Shown here one piece after another: positions 48,096-56,347 of a stretch of 64,000 nt of DNA. Position numbers and translations under genes: made by a program. Each line of letters opens with the position of its first letter. The stretch's first letter is position 1. This stretch comes from Pedobacter frigidisoli (GTDB lineage Bacteria; Bacteroidota; Bacteroidia; Sphingobacteriales; Sphingobacteriaceae): contig NZ_SJSN01000006.1 in assembly GCF_004331675.1 (NCBI RefSeq), positions 1 through 64,000 on the forward strand. Reading direction: 5' to 3'. The notes beneath the pieces are model-generated. The model did no database searches, was not told the DNA's origin, and was given only the letters and a program-made list of their open reading frames with translations.

Positions 48096-48700
48096 CACTT
48101 AGTTCTTGTGTTTAGTAAAATGTTTTCTACAATACCATCAGGCGCCAACTGTACATTTTCTTGAATGGTTAACATCCTTATTTTGTATAACACTGATGGT
48201 AAATAACTGTGACCAATAATGCTCCAGAAATGGTTCATTTGTTCGAAGTTGAAGCTAAAAAGCTCCGCACTTAACCGCTCTATTTTACTATCGGTTAAAG
48301 CCAAAAGCGGCGAGTTTGCTTGTGTAAAAATGCTTTTTCCCTGAAAAAAGGAAATTACCTGAGATAGTCTTTTTAAGCCCTCCAAATAATCTAACCTTGG
48401 AGATTCTGTTTCCTCATAATGGAAATTTGCTGAGATGAGTATGAATAAATTAAGGTAAATATCGGGGTTTCGGGTTTCGATTTCGCCTTGCATATTTCTA
48501 ACCGTTACCCTTTGATCTTTAGCTACCCGGTCTTCTTCAATATTCATTAAAGTTAAACCCAATGTTTTATCGGGGATAGCTAATTTGCCATCGTAAACAA
48601 TGCTCGAAACCACGATATAATCCTCTATTGTGGTACCCGCAATATTGTTTAAATAGCCATTAATTTCTTTCGAAATAAAATCTAGAGCAGTGTTAATCAT
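48095..48700 (-). CDS. DUF4255 tail terminator protein (Afp16-like), first gene of the eCIS operon
   Basis: A 201-residue DUF4255 protein. It matches the family with MINTALDFISKEINGYLNNI, VVSSIVYDGK, TLGLTLMNIEEDRVAKDQR, NPDIYLNLFILISANF and YLEGLKRLSQVISFFQGKS. In Afp/PVC this protein caps the tube and sheath and stops their growth. The gene is first in a run of 17 co-directional genes with gaps of at most about 21 bases, so the operon promoter should lie just upstream of 48700. Confidence 0.9.
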   Translation of the reverse strand: MINTALDFISKEINGYLNNIAGTTIEDYIVVSSIVYDGKLAIPDKTLGLTLMNIEEDRVAKDQRVTVRNMQGEIETRNPDIYLNLFILISANFHYEETESPRLDYLEGLKRLSQVISFFQGKSIFTQANSPLLALTDSKIERLSAELFSFNFEQMNHFWSIIGHSYLPSVLYKIRMLTIQENVQLAPDGIVENILLNTRTK

Positions 48701-49175
48701 AGACGAAAAAATAATTCTGGTTAGATTGGTAAGTAAATGATTATCATAAACTTATACATGAACTGTACAATTGTTATCAACATTTTTAAATAAAGTTATC
48801 CACCGATACAAAATTGAGAAATCTTGGATTTTATATACAAAAACAAAGATTCTAGAGAGTCAATGACCTATTAAATATTTAGTTATCAACAACTTGAAAG
48901 AATACTCCTATTGAGAATGAAATGATAAATAGTCAACTTTCCCTGGTAATCTATAGTAAGCTCTTTAACAAATTGTAGTAATATAAACTTTCGTTATTCA
49001 TAAAACTATCATAACCAATCTTTTACACGTATAATTAAAAATACAGATGTAAATAAACTTGAATTATATTGCCATTTTTTGCCCTTAAATCTTATTACTC
49101 AGAATGGAATTTTGAACCCAAGCCAAACCATCCAAATAAAAAATTTATATATTTAAAAAAACCAAACCTATTCAC
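48701..49175. other. Divergent promoter region of the eCIS operon
   Basis: These 475 bases contain no supported gene and are very AT-rich. They carry the promoter of the eCIS operon (minus) and of the HGSNAT-like membrane protein (plus). The best minus-strand -7 candidates are TAAGTTTA (48747-48754) and AATCTTTG (48844-48851), each one base off TAnnTTTG with no well-spaced -33 box. A weak core promoter would fit an operon that is switched on only under certain conditions. Confidence 0.45.
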
Positions 49176-50363
49176 ATGATTATTGACAAATCGCCCTTAT
49201 CAAAACGTATATTATCTATTGATATATTAAGAGGATTAGTAATGATCATTATGGCACTTGATCATACCAGAGATTTCTTTCATATCGGCGCAATGACCGG
49301 TGATCCGTTAGATCCTGAAACGACAACAGGAGTTTTATTTTTTACCAGATGGATTACCCATTTCTGCGCACCTACTTTTGTTTTCTTATCAGGATTGTCT
49401 GCCTACTTATCAGCCCAAAGTAAAACCCGAGCAGCGGCAAGTGCATTTTTACTAAAGCGTGGATTGTGGCTCGTTGCGGTTGAAATCATTATTATTTCTT
49501 TAGGCTTAACTTTCAATCCATTTTATAATTTAATCATTCTACAGGTAATATGGGCTATTGGCTGCAGCATGATCTTTTTGGCGCTAGCAAGTAGAATATC
49601 TTACAAAACCGTATTAGTAACAGGGTTGATTTTAGTTTTCGGCCACAACGTATTTAATCTTTTACACATTCCTACAGATGCAACCACAGGAATGCTACTA
49701 AAAGTATTTTTCACCTCTTTTGGAACAGTTATTCCGTTACCAAATAACCATTTAATTGGTGTTTTTTATGCCATTTTACCATGGACTGGAGTAATGTTTG
49801 TGGGTTATGGCGTTGGTGCTTGGTATAATAAAAACTATGATAGAGAAAAGCGAAGACGTAATCTTTTAATTGTTGGTTCGCTAACGGTATTTCTATTCTT
49901 ATTTTTAAGGTTTATCAACATTTACGGCGATCCGGTTCCAAGAAAAGAACACTATGATTTTTTTAAGAACCTACTTACCTTTTTTAATGTAAGTAAATAT
50001 CCTCCCTCTTTGCAATATATTTCAATGACGCTTGGTCCAGCTATGCTATTCCTCGCTTTTACAGAAAATATTAATAATTGGTTTACTAGAATTTCCTCGG
50101 TATACGGTGCGGTACCATTCTTCTATTATGTAATTCATTTCTACCTCTTGCATACCATTTTGGTGGTTGTATTTATTGCAACAGGTTATACTAGTAATCA
50201 GATTGTGCAGATACCTTTCTGGTTCCGCCCAACAGATTTTGGCTTCAATTTAACCATAGTTTATTTGATATGGTTGGCCGTTGTGGCATCTTTATATTTA
50301 CCATGCAGATGGTTTAAAAAATACAAGGAAACACACAAGCAATGGTGGCTGAGCTATGTTTAA
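49176..50363 (+). CDS. Heparan-alpha-glucosaminide N-acetyltransferase-like membrane protein (DUF1624)
   Basis: A 395-residue polytopic protein with about ten membrane segments. The start RILSIDILRGLVMIIMALDH is the DUF1624/HGSNAT signature, including the histidine and aspartate near TM1; FTRWITHFCAPTFVFLSG follows. Family members move acyl groups across the membrane to sugars, but most bacterial ones lack a known substrate. It is divergent from the eCIS operon and appears unrelated in function. It is monocistronic. Confidence 0.85.
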   Translation: MIIDKSPLSKRILSIDILRGLVMIIMALDHTRDFFHIGAMTGDPLDPETTTGVLFFTRWITHFCAPTFVFLSGLSAYLSAQSKTRAAASAFLLKRGLWLVAVEIIIISLGLTFNPFYNLIILQVIWAIGCSMIFLALASRISYKTVLVTGLILVFGHNVFNLLHIPTDATTGMLLKVFFTSFGTVIPLPNNHLIGVFYAILPWTGVMFVGYGVGAWYNKNYDREKRRRNLLIVGSLTVFLFLFLRFINIYGDPVPRKEHYDFFKNLLTFFNVSKYPPSLQYISMTLGPAMLFLAFTENINNWFTRISSVYGAVPFFYYVIHFYLLHTILVVVFIATGYTSNQIVQIPFWFRPTDFGFNLTIVYLIWLAVVASLYLPCRWFKKYKETHKQWWLSYV

Positions 50364-50412
50364 GATGTAACTATGTGGTAATTTGGTCTTAATGTTCAAA
50401 CCTATAAAACGA

Positions 50413-51603
50413 CTAGATGTTTTGCGCTATCACAAAACCACTTGCCCAGGCCCATTGGAAGTTATAACCACCCAGCCAGCCTGTAACATCCAAACACTCT
50501 CCTCCAAAAAACAAATTGGGTATTTTTTTACACTCTAGGGTTTTGGAAGAAATTTCATTGGTATCGATGCCCCCACGCATTACTTCGGCTTTGTCATAAC
50601 CTTTATCTCCAGCCGGCTTAACCTTAAAATGATGAATGGTTTGTTCGATCAAATCAATTTCTGCTTTGTTTAACGATGCAACTGGTTTATTTAAAGGAAG
50701 AAACTTCGCTAAGGCATCGGTAAATTTTTTGGTGTAAAAACGGTTCAACAGCGTTGATAAAAGTGTTTTTCCGTTTGATTTTCTTTCCTCATCCAAGAGC
50801 GAAACTACATTTTGATGCGGCAATAAATTGATGTTAACTATCTCACCTCTTCTCCAGAAAGAAGAAATCTGCAGAATTGCTGGCCCACTTAGACCCCAAT
50901 GTGTAAATAAGATATTCTCTTCGAAAGAAATTTCTTCATTACTTACTTCACAGAAAACAGAATTTCCAGAAAGTTGAGCAAACCATTCTTCATCTTTCCC
51001 GGTGATGGTTAATGGAACCAAGGCTGGTGCAGTTTCAATAATTTTTAAGTCATGTTTACGGGCAAAACGAAGTGCAAAATCTGTGGCACCCATTTTCGAA
51101 ATTGGCAATCCACCTGTGGCAATAACCAGTTTTTCGGCTTTTATAATTATTGTTTTTCCATTTCTATCGTAAGTTATCTTAAAGCAATCAGGTAAAATTT
51201 CAATATCCTTAACATCAGCACTGCACCGAATGTCTTGACCAAAATCTTTACAGATTGACGTAAAAACCGCTACAACATCTTTGGCATTTTTATCATCAGG
51301 AAACAATTGTCCTAGAGTTTTTTCCTTACCTTGAATGTTATAGGTTTCAAAAAAACTAATGGTATCATCAACAGTCCATTGCGTGAAAGAGGATTTTATA
51401 AAATGTGGATTTGCGGAGATAAACTGTTCTGCCGATGCAAATTGATTGGTGTAATTGCAGCGACCTCCACCTGAAATTAAAATTTTGGCGCCAGGTTTTT
51501 CATTTTTTTCGAGCACGATTACTTTCTTTCCCAAATAGCCAGCTTGCACCGCACACATTAATCCGCAAGCGCCTGCTCCAATAATTATCGCATCAGCATT
51601 CAT
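50413..51603 (-). CDS. BaiN/HI0933 family FAD-dependent oxidoreductase
   Basis: A 396-residue flavoprotein of the HI0933 family. The FAD-binding motif IIGAGACGLMCAVQAG is at the N-terminus, followed by PGAKILISGGGRCNYTN, the family signature. Near the C-terminus GGECLDVTGWLGGYNFQWAW closes the FAD site. Some members reduce flavins or bile-acid intermediates; the physiological role is unclear. It faces the DUF1624 gene with 49 bases between the stops. Confidence 0.9.
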   Translation of the reverse strand: MNADAIIIGAGACGLMCAVQAGYLGKKVIVLEKNEKPGAKILISGGGRCNYTNQFASAEQFISANPHFIKSSFTQWTVDDTISFFETYNIQGKEKTLGQLFPDDKNAKDVVAVFTSICKDFGQDIRCSADVKDIEILPDCFKITYDRNGKTIIIKAEKLVIATGGLPISKMGATDFALRFARKHDLKIIETAPALVPLTITGKDEEWFAQLSGNSVFCEVSNEEISFEENILFTHWGLSGPAILQISSFWRRGEIVNINLLPHQNVVSLLDEERKSNGKTLLSTLLNRFYTKKFTDALAKFLPLNKPVASLNKAEIDLIEQTIHHFKVKPAGDKGYDKAEVMRGGIDTNEISSKTLECKKIPNLFFGGECLDVTGWLGGYNFQWAWASGFVIAQNI

Positions 51604-51654
51604 TTAGGCAAAGTTATAAGTTTTAAGCGCTAAGTTGATAGCATATCAGTTTTA

Positions 51655-51735
51655 TAATAGCCCCGACAGTAGCGAGCACGAAACCCAATTCTTTATTGGG
51701 TGAAGTAAAGCGAATGGCGGGAGTGCATTTTAATA
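51655..51735. repeat. Dispersed repeat with hairpin
   Basis: Between two divergent genes, a G/C-richer island stands out from the AT-rich surroundings. It holds a 7-bp hairpin ACCCAAT / ATTGGGT (51683-51701). Its end TCGGGGCTA (minus strand) recurs at 59270-59280, suggesting a family of intergenic repeats. A 60-codon ORF over it is not considered a gene. Confidence 0.45.
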
Positions 51736-51813
51736 GTAGCAGTAACCTTGCGCTTCTGAAAAAAATCATACCTTTTGATTTGAATAAAACCCAATTGGCG
51801 TACAATTTTTTGT

Positions 51814-51821
51814 TATTTTTG
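51814..51821 (+). promoter_or_regulatory. Putative -7 promoter box of purK
   Basis: TATTTTTG matches TAnnTTTG and lies 23 bases before the purK ATG. TTG at 51795-51797 is 16 bases upstream, shorter than the usual 19, so the -33 assignment is weak. Confidence 0.45.
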
Positions 51822-51844
51822 CGTCTTAATAATCTTTCTCATTA

Positions 51845-52984
51845 ATGGCAAAACAGATTAGCGAATTAAAATTGGGTATTTTAGGTGGAGGCCAGTTGGG
51901 CAGAATGCTTATCCAACAAGCGATTAACTATAATGTTACTTCACTAGTTTTAGATCCAGACCCAGATGCTCCTTGCAAACACATTGCAAATTATTTCGAA
52001 AATGGCTCTATTACAGATTTTGATACAGTTTACAACTTCGGTAAAAAAGCAGATATTATTACCATTGAAATAGAAAAAGTTAACATTGAAGCTTTGGAGC
52101 AGCTGGAAAAAGAGGGCAAAAAAGTTTTTCCGCAATCGAGAGTGATTCGTTTAATTCAAGATAAAGGTGTACAGAAACAGTTCTTTAAAGAGAATGATAT
52201 TCCTACTTCTCCTTTCCAAATTGTTAATACTAAAGAAGATATAGAAAATAGTGCTATTCCTTTTCCATACATTTTGAAATTGAGAAAAGATGGTTATGAT
52301 GGTAAAGGTGTAATGCGAATTAATAGTGCTGCTGATTTAGATAAGGCATTTGATGCACCTTGCATCATTGAAAAATTGGTAGATTTCGAAAAGGAGGTAG
52401 CTGTAATTGTTGCCCGTAATTCGAACGGCGACATGAAAACTTTTCCGATGGTAGAAATGGAATTTAACCCGGAAGCCAACTTGGTTGAGTTTTTGATTTC
52501 GCCATCTACCTACGCAGAAAGCTTGCAGCAAAAGGCAGAGAACATCGCCAAAAATATTGCCTCGGCAATGAATATTACTGGCATTTTAGCCGTTGAAATG
52601 TTTGTAGGTCGTGATGGAGAATTGCTGGTAAATGAGGTGGCGCCTCGTCCGCACAATAGCGGTCATCAAACCATTGAGGGCAATTACGTTTCCCAATTCG
52701 AGCAACATTTGCGCTCTATTTATAATTTGCCTTTGGGAGATACCACTAGCATTACGAATGCTGTAATGATTAATTTGTTGGGCGAAAAAGGCCCTGAAGG
52801 TGTGGCAAAATATGAAAACTTGGAGAAAATTTTAGCTATTGATGGCGTGTTCGTTCATCTCTATGGTAAAAAATACACTAAACCTTTCCGCAAAATGGGG
52901 CATGTAACCATTGTGGATATCGATAGAGAAAAGGCTATTGAAAAAGCTAGGTATGTGCAGAAAACTTTGAGGGTGATTGCATAA
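51845..52984 (+). CDS. purK: 5-(carboxyamino)imidazole ribonucleotide synthase PurK
   Basis: A 379-residue ATP-grasp enzyme that uses ATP and bicarbonate to convert AIR to N5-CAIR in purine synthesis. It starts KLGILGGGQLGRMLIQQA, has the ATP-grasp lysine in LKLRKDGYDGKGVMRI, and carries the metal ligands in NEVAPRPHNSGHQTIE. Length is typical. It is followed by purE after a stretch of tandem repeats (52992-53068), so the two probably share a transcript although 137 bases apart. Confidence 0.96.
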   Translation: MAKQISELKLGILGGGQLGRMLIQQAINYNVTSLVLDPDPDAPCKHIANYFENGSITDFDTVYNFGKKADIITIEIEKVNIEALEQLEKEGKKVFPQSRVIRLIQDKGVQKQFFKENDIPTSPFQIVNTKEDIENSAIPFPYILKLRKDGYDGKGVMRINSAADLDKAFDAPCIIEKLVDFEKEVAVIVARNSNGDMKTFPMVEMEFNPEANLVEFLISPSTYAESLQQKAENIAKNIASAMNITGILAVEMFVGRDGELLVNEVAPRPHNSGHQTIEGNYVSQFEQHLRSIYNLPLGDTTSITNAVMINLLGEKGPEGVAKYENLEKILAIDGVFVHLYGKKYTKPFRKMGHVTIVDIDREKAIEKARYVQKTLRVIA

Positions 52985-52991
52985 AATCAAT

Positions 52992-53068
52992 CCCCCTAGC
53001 CCCCGAAGGGGGAACTAAAAGCAAGGTAGATAACACCCTAGCCCCCTAAAGGGGGAACTGAAAGCAAG
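52992..53068. repeat. Two tandem copies of a G/C-rich dispersed repeat between purK and purE
   Basis: Two copies of a unit with core CCCCCTAGCCCCC..GGGGGAACT(A/G)AAAGCAAG stand 42 bases apart (52992-53025 and 53034-53068). Each has a C5/G5 hairpin. A related unit in the opposite orientation lies at the start of purE (53144-53210). Such units are a common type of mobile-looking intergenic repeat in Bacteroidota. Confidence 0.75.
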
Positions 53069-53121
53069 TCGGAGATAGTAGAAAAAAGATAAGTTAAAAA
53101 CTAAAAGATTAAACGATATAT

Positions 53122-53679
53122 ATGAGCACTGGAAATTCAATTTCCCCTGTAGGGGTAGATGATATGAACGATGGAGGGAAAAAGCCTCCTTTAGGGGGTT
53201 TGGGGGTTGTTGGAATAATTATGGGTAGCAAATCTGATTTGCCAGTGATGCAAGATGCTGCTGATGTATTAAGGGAATTTGGAGTTAGTTATGAGATTAC
53301 GGTTGTTTCTGCGCACAGAACTCCAGAACGCATGTTTAATTATGCTAAAGAAGCACAAGGCAGAGGTTTAAAAGTAATTATTGCTGGGGCTGGTGGTGCT
53401 GCACATTTACCAGGAATGGTGGCTTCGATTACTACTTTGCCAGTTATTGGTGTTCCTGTAAAATCCTCCAATTCTATCGATGGCTGGGATAGTATTTTAT
53501 CTATTCTACAAATGCCAAACGGTATTCCTGTAGCTACTGTAGCATTAAACGCGGCTAAAAATGCTGGTTTATTGGCAGTTCAAATTTTGGCTACAGCCGA
53601 TGAATCCTTAACGGTAAAAATGCAGGCTTACAAAGATGAGTTAAGAAGAAAAGTAGAGGAAAGCGCTGATAGTCTTTAG
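53122..53679 (+). CDS. purE: 5-(carboxyamino)imidazole ribonucleotide mutase PurE, with repeat-derived N-terminus
   Basis: A 185-residue class I PurE that converts N5-CAIR to CAIR. The catalytic core begins at [20 protein letters not shown] and includes SAHRTPERM with the catalytic histidine, then [12 protein letters not shown] and PVIGVPV. Only about 8 residues normally precede this core, but here 28 do. Residues about 6-28 ([20 protein letters not shown] and following) are encoded by a copy of the G/C-rich repeat found just upstream. The extension is in frame and has no stop, and the ATG at 53122 is the only ATG near. A non-ATG start nearer the core is the alternative. Confidence 0.93.
   Translation: MSTGNSISPVGVDDMNDGGKKPPLGGLGVVGIIMGSKSDLPVMQDAADVLREFGVSYEITVVSAHRTPERMFNYAKEAQGRGLKVIIAGAGGAAHLPGMVASITTLPVIGVPVKSSNSIDGWDSILSILQMPNGIPVATVALNAAKNAGLLAVQILATADESLTVKMQAYKDELRRKVEESADSL
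53137..53212. repeat. Dispersed repeat copy fused in frame to purE
   Basis: CCCCTGTAGGGG (53144-53155) and CCTCCTTTAGGGGGTTTGGG (53186-53205) are inverted relatives of the tandem repeat units at 52992-53068. They lie inside the purE reading frame and encode the Gly/Pro/Lys-rich extension. Confidence 0.65.
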
Positions 53680-53690
53680 TCCTTAAGTCT

Positions 53691-53823
53691 GAAGTCCGAA
53701 AGTCGGATGGCATAAGGCTTATTCCGCACAAACCTCTGACTTTTGGGCCATTAACTTTTAAGCCTTTGAAACACCTGACTTTCAGGCTTTTTAAAACACC
53801 CAAACTTCTGACTTTCGGACTTC
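53691..53823. repeat. Imperfect inverted repeat between convergent purE and yqgE
   Basis: GAAGTCCGAAAGTCGG (53691-53706) and CTGACTTTCGGACTTC (53808-53823) pair over 16 bases with one mismatch. Short motifs CTGACTTT and GACTTTC recur in between. This looks like a dispersed-repeat island that also separates convergent transcripts. Confidence 0.6.
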
Positions 53824-53841
53824 TAAACTTCCCGACTCAGA

Positions 53842-54405
53842 TCAATTCAGACTCGGATCTATCGGAAAATTGCTCACATGGGCATATTTCGGACCTAAAT
53901 TTACAATTACATCTCTCCAAAGTTGTTCATCATCATTTCCAAAAATAATTTCAGGATTGGAAATATCGCTTACCATCCAAGCATTGTCCTCTATTTCTTG
54001 ATCAAGTTGTCCATTCCCCCATCCAGAATAACCCATAAAAAATTTAATTTCATTTTCTTCAATCGCATTGGTATTGATGAGGATTTTAAGTGTTTCAAAA
54101 TTTCCTCCCCAATACAAACCGTTTCCAATCGGCTCACCACTTTGCAGTTTATCGTAACAACGGTGAATAAAATGTAGCGTATCAGCAGCAACTGGCCCGC
54201 CAAAATAAATTAAGTTATCTGCTTCCCACAAATCTTGAACTACATCTTTTAAGATTAGGTTTCCAGCTTGATTTAGAATGTAACCAACCGTTCCATCTTC
54301 GTCATGTTCCGTAATTAATACCACAGATCTTTTAAAATTAGGATCAGACATGAAAGGCTCGGAGATAAGTAATCTACCGGTTTTTGGTTTGATGGGATTA
54401 AGCAT
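53842..54405 (-). CDS. yqgE: YqgE/AlgH family protein
   Basis: A 187-residue protein of the AlgH/DUF179 family. The start GRLLISEPFMSDPNFKRSVV and GTVGYILNQ, then YFGGPVAADTLHFIH and MGYSGWGNGQLDQEI, are diagnostic. The biochemical function is not established. It is divergent from pdxH with 46 bases between the start codons. Confidence 0.93.
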   Translation of the reverse strand: MLNPIKPKTGRLLISEPFMSDPNFKRSVVLITEHDEDGTVGYILNQAGNLILKDVVQDLWEADNLIYFGGPVAADTLHFIHRCYDKLQSGEPIGNGLYWGGNFETLKILINTNAIEENEIKFFMGYSGWGNGQLDQEIEDNAWMVSDISNPEIIFGNDDEQLWRDVIVNLGPKYAHVSNFPIDPSLN

Positions 54406-54416
54406 GCTAATATTTA

Positions 54417-54447
54417 TTTGTTCGCCAATAAAAGATGAGTAAGTTTG
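54417..54447 (+). promoter_or_regulatory. Canonical Bacteroidota promoter of pdxH
   Basis: TTTG (54417-54420), exactly 19 bases, then TAAGTTTG (54440-54447) match the Bacteroides consensus TTTG-N19-TAnnTTTG fully. The pdxH ATG is at 54452, four bases after the -7 box, so transcription should start at or next to the A of the start codon and give a leaderless mRNA. Confidence 0.75.
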
Positions 54448-54451
54448 CTCT

Positions 54452-55102
54452 ATGCAAGTTACAAATGAATTTCTACAAAACCTGCGCCAAGATTATAAAA
54501 GCGCAACGTTGGATGAAACTGACGTAGATAATAACCCGATTACCCAATTTAAGAAATGGCTTGATCATGCTGTTGAGGCTCAAGTTTACGAACCCAATGC
54601 AATGACCTTAGCTACAGCTGATAAAGCTGGCAGACCCGATGCAAGAATTGTGCTTTTGAAAGGTGTTGATGAAAATGGGTTTAGGTTTTTTACGAATTAC
54701 TTAAGTGCGAAAGGCAAGGAACTGAAACGAAATCCTTATGCTGCACTGGTTTTCTTTTGGCCAGATTTAGAACGACAAATAAGAATTGAGGGTACGGTAG
54801 AAAAACTGGATAAGGAAACTTCTGAACAATATTTTGTTACCCGTCCGGTGGCAAGCCAAATTGGTGCGGTTGCTTCTCCTCAAAGTCAGATAATTCCCAA
54901 CAGACAATTTCTGGAAGAAAAGTTCGACGAATTAAAATCTAAAAGTGAGGATAAAACTATTGCTAAACCAGCACATTGGGGTGGTTACATTGTAAAGCCA
55001 ACGCGGATAGAATTTTGGCAAGGCCGACGTAGCCGTTTACACGATAGAATTAACTTTGAATTTATAAAAGGCAGCTGGGTTAAAACAAGATTGGCACCTT
55101 AA
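54452..55102 (+). CDS. pdxH: Pyridoxamine/pyridoxine 5'-phosphate oxidase
   Basis: A 216-residue FMN enzyme that makes pyridoxal 5'-phosphate, the active vitamin B6. Signatures are NAMTLATADKAGRPDARIVL, LKGVDENGFRFFTNY, SAKGKELKRNPYAALVFFW and RQIRIEGTVEKL; the C-terminus IEFWQGRRSRLHDRI, with the conserved RLHDR, binds the substrate. Length is typical. It is single, followed by a hairpin at 55120-55154. Confidence 0.96.
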   Translation: MQVTNEFLQNLRQDYKSATLDETDVDNNPITQFKKWLDHAVEAQVYEPNAMTLATADKAGRPDARIVLLKGVDENGFRFFTNYLSAKGKELKRNPYAALVFFWPDLERQIRIEGTVEKLDKETSEQYFVTRPVASQIGAVASPQSQIIPNRQFLEEKFDELKSKSEDKTIAKPAHWGGYIVKPTRIEFWQGRRSRLHDRINFEFIKGSWVKTRLAP

Positions 55103-55119
55103 TTAGTTCTAGTAAAGAA

Positions 55120-55154
55120 AATAGAGATACGCCATCTAGCCATATCTCTATTTC
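55120..55154. terminator. Hairpin after pdxH; rest of 55103-55419 empty
   Basis: AAATAGAGATA / TATCTCTATTT form a perfect 11-bp stem with a 13-base loop, 18 bases after the pdxH stop. There is no long T-run, so termination efficiency is uncertain. The remaining AT-rich bases up to 55419 show no gene and hold the promoter of the next gene. Confidence 0.6.
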
Positions 55155-55419
55155 TAACGAATCATTAACTGACCTAAATTTACTAGGAAGTACTTTTTCT
55201 AAAAATTCTTTACTTTCTTAATCTTCCGAAGCATAAAATGTTAATTAATGATAAACCTGATTTTTGTATCGATAAACCATTTTAACAAAGTTAAAAAGCT
55301 GGTTTAAGTGAAAAAATAAGCCACTAAAAGCTTATGGAGGTTTATTTTTAACCCGAAATCATTTAAAAAAACAATCTCTACAGAACATTGCGCAAAAATC
55401 AAAAGATAAACTAACCAAA

Positions 55420-56316
55420 ATGATAAAAAATATTTCAGTTATCGGCTCAGGAACAATGGGAAACGGCATTGCTCATGTTTTTGCACAGCACAGTTATCTG
55501 GTAAACTTAATTGATATTAATCAAATCGCTTTAGATAAAGCTATACAAACCATTACAAAAAATCTAGATCGACAAGTTGCGAAAGGAACCCTTACAGAAG
55601 AACAAAAATCAGCTACATTAAAAAATATCACTAGGCATACTTCGATTGAGGATGGTGTTAAAACTGCAGATTTAATTGTAGAGGCAGCAACTGAAAACAT
55701 TGATCTCAAGCTTAAGATTTTCAGGGAATTGGATGAATTTTCTCCTACTGAAGCCATTTTGGCATCTAACACCTCTTCTATTTCAATCACTCAAATTGCT
55801 GCAATTACAGGCCGTGGCGACAAGGTTATTGGCATGCACTTTATGAATCCCGTTCCGGTGATGAAGTTAGTTGAGGTAATTCGCGGTTATCAAACCAGCG
55901 ATGAAACCACGCAAAAGATCATGTCGCTATCCGAAAGCTTGGAAAAAATTCCGGTTGAGGTAAATGATTATCCTGGATTTGTAGCCAACCGCATTTTAAT
56001 GCCAATGATTAACGAAGCCATCTATACTTTATATGAAGGCGTTGCAGGCGTTTACGAAATTGATACCGTGATGAAATTAGGAATGGCACACCCAATGGGT
56101 CCACTTCAATTGGCTGATTTTATTGGTTTAGATGTTTGTTTGGCCATATTAAAAGTATTAAATACTGGTTTCGGAAATCCGAAATATGCCCCTTGTCCGC
56201 TTTTGGTTAATATGGTTGCTGCGGGTTACAAAGGTGCAAAAACTGGAGAGGGCTTTTATAAATATACTGCAGGCTCAAAGGATTTAATAGTATCAGATAA
56301 ATTCAAAAAATCCTAA
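55420..56316 (+). CDS. 3-hydroxybutyryl-CoA dehydrogenase
   Basis: A 298-residue NAD(P)-dependent 3-hydroxyacyl-CoA dehydrogenase for short chains. The Rossmann motif GSGTMGNGIAHVFA is at 9-22, the catalytic histidine lies in GMHFMNPVPVMKLVEVIRG, and PGFVANRILMPMINEA and GMAHPMGPLQLADFIGLD are typical of the single-domain type. It works in butyrate/crotonyl-CoA or fatty-acid metabolism. It precedes ruvB by 31 bases and may be cotranscribed, although ruvB has its own promoter box. Confidence 0.95.
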   Translation: MIKNISVIGSGTMGNGIAHVFAQHSYLVNLIDINQIALDKAIQTITKNLDRQVAKGTLTEEQKSATLKNITRHTSIEDGVKTADLIVEAATENIDLKLKIFRELDEFSPTEAILASNTSSISITQIAAITGRGDKVIGMHFMNPVPVMKLVEVIRGYQTSDETTQKIMSLSESLEKIPVEVNDYPGFVANRILMPMINEAIYTLYEGVAGVYEIDTVMKLGMAHPMGPLQLADFIGLDVCLAILKVLNTGFGNPKYAPCPLLVNMVAAGYKGAKTGEGFYKYTAGSKDLIVSDKFKKS

Positions 56317-56335
56317 TTTTTTTAGCATTTAATTT

Positions 56336-56343
56336 TATATTTG
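56336..56343 (+). promoter_or_regulatory. Putative -7 promoter box of ruvB, adjacent to the start codon
   Basis: TATATTTG lies four bases before the ruvB ATG (56348), the same distance as in pdxH. No -33 TTTG is seen at 19-21 bases. This hints at a leaderless mRNA. Confidence 0.5.
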
Positions 56344-56347
56344 CTTT

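Noticed and set aside
20797..48700. The locus as a prophage or as a type VI secretion system
   Set aside because: No capsid, portal, terminase, integrase or TssJLM/TssK genes are seen; the sheath is a single-chain type (not TssB/TssC), and DUF4255, CIS_TMP-like and Afp-type baseplate proteins with an AAA ATPase are specific to eCIS.
51623..51805. 60-codon minus-strand ORF with hydrophobic stretch
   Set aside because: It crosses a dispersed repeat with a hairpin and overlaps the purK promoter region; no homology-like features.
52992..53068. Tandem repeat as a small CRISPR array
   Set aside because: Only two units with about 8 bases between them, C5/G5 hairpins and no spacer of regular length; no cas genes in the window.
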